Source of the DNA: Elusimicrobiota bacterium
GTDB taxonomy: Bacteria > Elusimicrobiota > Elusimicrobia > Elusimicrobiales > Elusimicrobiaceae
Direction: 5' to 3'
NCBI GenBank assembly: GCA_031264445.1
Contig: JAISDW010000036.1
Location: forward strand, 1 to 35,878
Length of the DNA: 35,878 bases
In this document: one piece after another, positions 33,596-35,878 of the stretch
Position numbering within the stretch: position 1 is the stretch's first letter
Layout of the letters: each line of letters opens with the position of its first letter
Notes under the pieces: model-generated
What the model was told of the DNA's origin: nothing
The model's database searches: none
The model's input: only the letters and a program-made list of their open reading frames with translations
Made by a program: the position numbers and the translations under genes

Positions 33596-33889
33596 TTAAC
33601 TTTTAAAATTATCTATAAACCTTTTTTCATTTGCGAACTATTTTACACCACATTACTTAAGAGCTATATTATGGCACCACGGTAAATTCTGCAACACCTG
33701 TTGCACTATTTTAGAACCTTCATAAATCTTGGCAAATTTTGACATACTCGCGTTGCTGAGCCAACAGTATTTGCTGCTTCACATCGCTTACGGTTTTAAA
33801 ATATTCATTTGTATTGATTAACATTTTTACCAATTGGCAATATAATTTTTATTTAAACTCTTTTTAAGCATAGCTTTACCCTGCTATTT

Positions 33890-35311
33890 TTATTGCGCTT
33901 TCTGTTGACTCTTTTGCTCTTGTTCTTGTTTTAATAAAATTAAACAATCTTTTGTTTCTTGAACTTTATCTCTATTGTTAATAAAAGAAGTAATTATTTC
34001 GGAACATTGTTCTTGGTCTGGCAAATATTTTAAAGCAATCGCAAGCGGTTCAAGATAGTCTGAAAAATTGTATCCAGAATTACCTATGTTTTCTATATTT
34101 ATCTTTTGTATATATTCATTAACAATTTTTTCAAATACTTCCTGAGGATTTTGTATTTGAGACGATAAATAGTCCACAATAGATGATTCTCTCCAAAAAG
34201 CACTAGAGAAAATAACATTGCCCAGAACTTTAGCAGATACTTGTGCGCCATTTTCAACAAGAAATTTGAGTATGTCTATCTTTGCATAGTGAGTATGACG
34301 ATCGCTTTGTGGATATGAATAATATTCAATCAGCGTTTCCGAATATGGAAGACATTGCTCATTTAAATCTCCGCCTTTACTAAACATAAATTTAAAATCT
34401 TCTATATTACGAAGGCCGCAAAGAGTAGGTTTTACCCCTTTTGATATGAGATATTCAGCAAAAGGTTTATCTCCCATAAAAAATGATAAATCAACTGCTT
34501 CCGGCGAAAAGCCGCGCTCCAATAAATGTTGTGTAAATTGTTGCCCTGACCTCACTGGGGGAGGAAGCCCTTCACAGGTTGGGTCAAAGAAAACCGCGCT
34601 ATAAGTTAATGGATATACGCCATTATCAATTAAAAAATCCGCCAATTCTATATCTTGGCTGCGGTTTACTTCTTCTATGATAAAATCTTTAAGAGTATAA
34701 TCCTTAACACACCCGTCCCAATAACAAACAATAGTATCTGATGCAAAACCGTTTTTTATTAAAACTTTCATTATATTATAATCTCTTTTTTTCAAAGCAA
34801 CAAAAAAAGCAGTATCCTCATAGTTTTCTGGGCAGTAGTATTCATCAGAAGAATACCGTAAAAACTTACAACTATTTGCGCTGCCGCCGTTTTCTAAAGC
34901 TTTTTTTAATCTTTCTACATCGCCTGCTTGCACAGCGTTATATACTTCTGTATTTTTTGCTTGTTGTTGCTCTTCCGGCGTCATTTCAACGGCAGGTTCT
35001 TCGTTAGGTAATTCTTCGGCTTTTGCTTCAATATTTTCTTCTATTTCTGTTATTTCATTATTGTCTGTTTTTTCTTCATCAATATTGCCGGTGCCTTTAT
35101 CCTCTTCAATAACAAAAGTTTGTTCAGGCATTGCATTTGCGTTTGCTGCCGGAATATTTTTTGCCGCCGCCGTGTTTTGCGCGGGATATATAACCGGCGC
35201 AGTTTTTGCCGCTGTAAGTTTATTGAATGCATAAGCGGCAGACAATACCGCCGACAATATTACCGCCCATGTAATCAAATTTATAATCAAACCTTTTGGC
35301 AATTTTTTCAT
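33890..35311 (-). CDS. membrane-anchored ankyrin-repeat-like protein
   Basis: MKKLPKGLIINLITWAVILSAVLSAAYAF anchor; acidic linker; degenerate ankyrin repeats (YNAVQAGDVERLKKALENGGSANS, DIELADFLIDNGVYP, IDILKFLVENGAQVS). Confidence 0.75.
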   Translation of the reverse strand: MKKLPKGLIINLITWAVILSAVLSAAYAFNKLTAAKTAPVIYPAQNTAAAKNIPAANANAMPEQTFVIEEDKGTGNIDEEKTDNNEITEIEENIEAKAEELPNEEPAVEMTPEEQQQAKNTEVYNAVQAGDVERLKKALENGGSANSCKFLRYSSDEYYCPENYEDTAFFVALKKRDYNIMKVLIKNGFASDTIVCYWDGCVKDYTLKDFIIEEVNRSQDIELADFLIDNGVYPLTYSAVFFDPTCEGLPPPVRSGQQFTQHLLERGFSPEAVDLSFFMGDKPFAEYLISKGVKPTLCGLRNIEDFKFMFSKGGDLNEQCLPYSETLIEYYSYPQSDRHTHYAKIDILKFLVENGAQVSAKVLGNVIFSSAFWRESSIVDYLSSQIQNPQEVFEKIVNEYIQKINIENIGNSGYNFSDYLEPLAIALKYLPDQEQCSEIITSFINNRDKVQETKDCLILLKQEQEQKSQQKAQ

Positions 35312-35375
35312 TGTATAAGTCCTTGTTTGTAATCTCAAAATTTTTGCCTGTATATTTTATCTTTTTAAACCACCA

Positions 35376-35878
35376 TTACTTTTTTGTTTCCTTAGAGGTT
35401 TTATGTTTTTTCAATTCCGCCTCAATTTCCTTAATGGAAGGCAAGGAATTTTTAAAATTCTTTGGCAACACTTTTGAAAATTTATACTCGGAAATCCCTA
35501 TCGGCTGGCTGTTGCTTTCCAAAGAATACTGCGCAACAATATTATCCTTTGTTTTGCAAATAATCAGCCCTATTGTCGGGTTGTCGGCTTCTTTTTTTAA
35601 TTGATGGTTTACTGCTGACACATAAAGTCCTAGCTGCCCTGTGTGCGCGGCTTCAAATTTGCCAGTTTTCAGTTCAATTACTACATAACAGCGCAGATTT
35701 AAATGATAAGACAGCAAATCAATAAAAATATCTTCTTTACCGACTGTCAAATGTATTTGCCTGCCTACATAAGAAAAACCCTGCCCCAATTCCAAAAGGA
35801 ATTTTGTTATGTTTTTAGTCAGGGCATCTTCCAATTCCTTTTCGTTGTATTGTGCGGTGAGCGTTAAAAAATCAAAAT
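35376..35878 (-). CDS. YhcG/DUF1016-type PDDEXK nuclease domain protein, partial (runs off the right edge)
   Basis: LTKNITKFLLELGQGFSYVGRQIHLTVGKEDIFIDLLSYHLNLRCYVVIELKTGKFEAAHTGQLGLYVSAVNHQLKKEADNPTIGLIICKTKD; frame continues upstream (FDFLTLTAQYNEKELEDALTKNI). Confidence 0.88.
   Translation of the reverse strand, partial: FDFLTLTAQYNEKELEDALTKNITKFLLELGQGFSYVGRQIHLTVGKEDIFIDLLSYHLNLRCYVVIELKTGKFEAAHTGQLGLYVSAVNHQLKKEADNPTIGLIICKTKDNIVAQYSLESNSQPIGISEYKFSKVLPKNFKNSLPSIKEIEAELKKHKTSKETKK

Overview
The window looks like a ~36 kb stretch of a Gram-negative-type bacterial chromosome. The scattered single pilins with an almost invariant N-terminus would fit Elusimicrobiota, but the taxon is an inference. 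It is mostly housekeeping: uvrB, a short biotin ligase, a YbgC-like thioesterase, ligA, a complete F1Fo ATP synthase operon, a GT4/GH13 divergent pair, a GT8 glycosyltransferase, lepB, parA-parB, gyrB-gyrA, two ankyrin proteins, three solitary type IV pilin-like genes, and a partial YhcG/DUF1016-type nuclease at the right edge. The strongest anomalies are: (1) gyrB carries an in-frame TAG in the conserved GEMNP(E)QLWETTMDP motif, and the frame continues to a normal GyrB C-terminus; (2) three near-identical parS-like palindromes flank parAB, two of them exact reverse complements of each other over 24 bp; (3) several families of intergenic inverted-repeat (MITE-like) elements, one with two full copies and a solo half; (4) an epimerase gene and a secreted-protein gene embedded in the atp operon; (5) a shared promoter module with a conserved spacer upstream of the three pilins. 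No rRNA, tRNA or CRISPR array was recognised. I did not find clear evidence of a wholly new multi-gene system.
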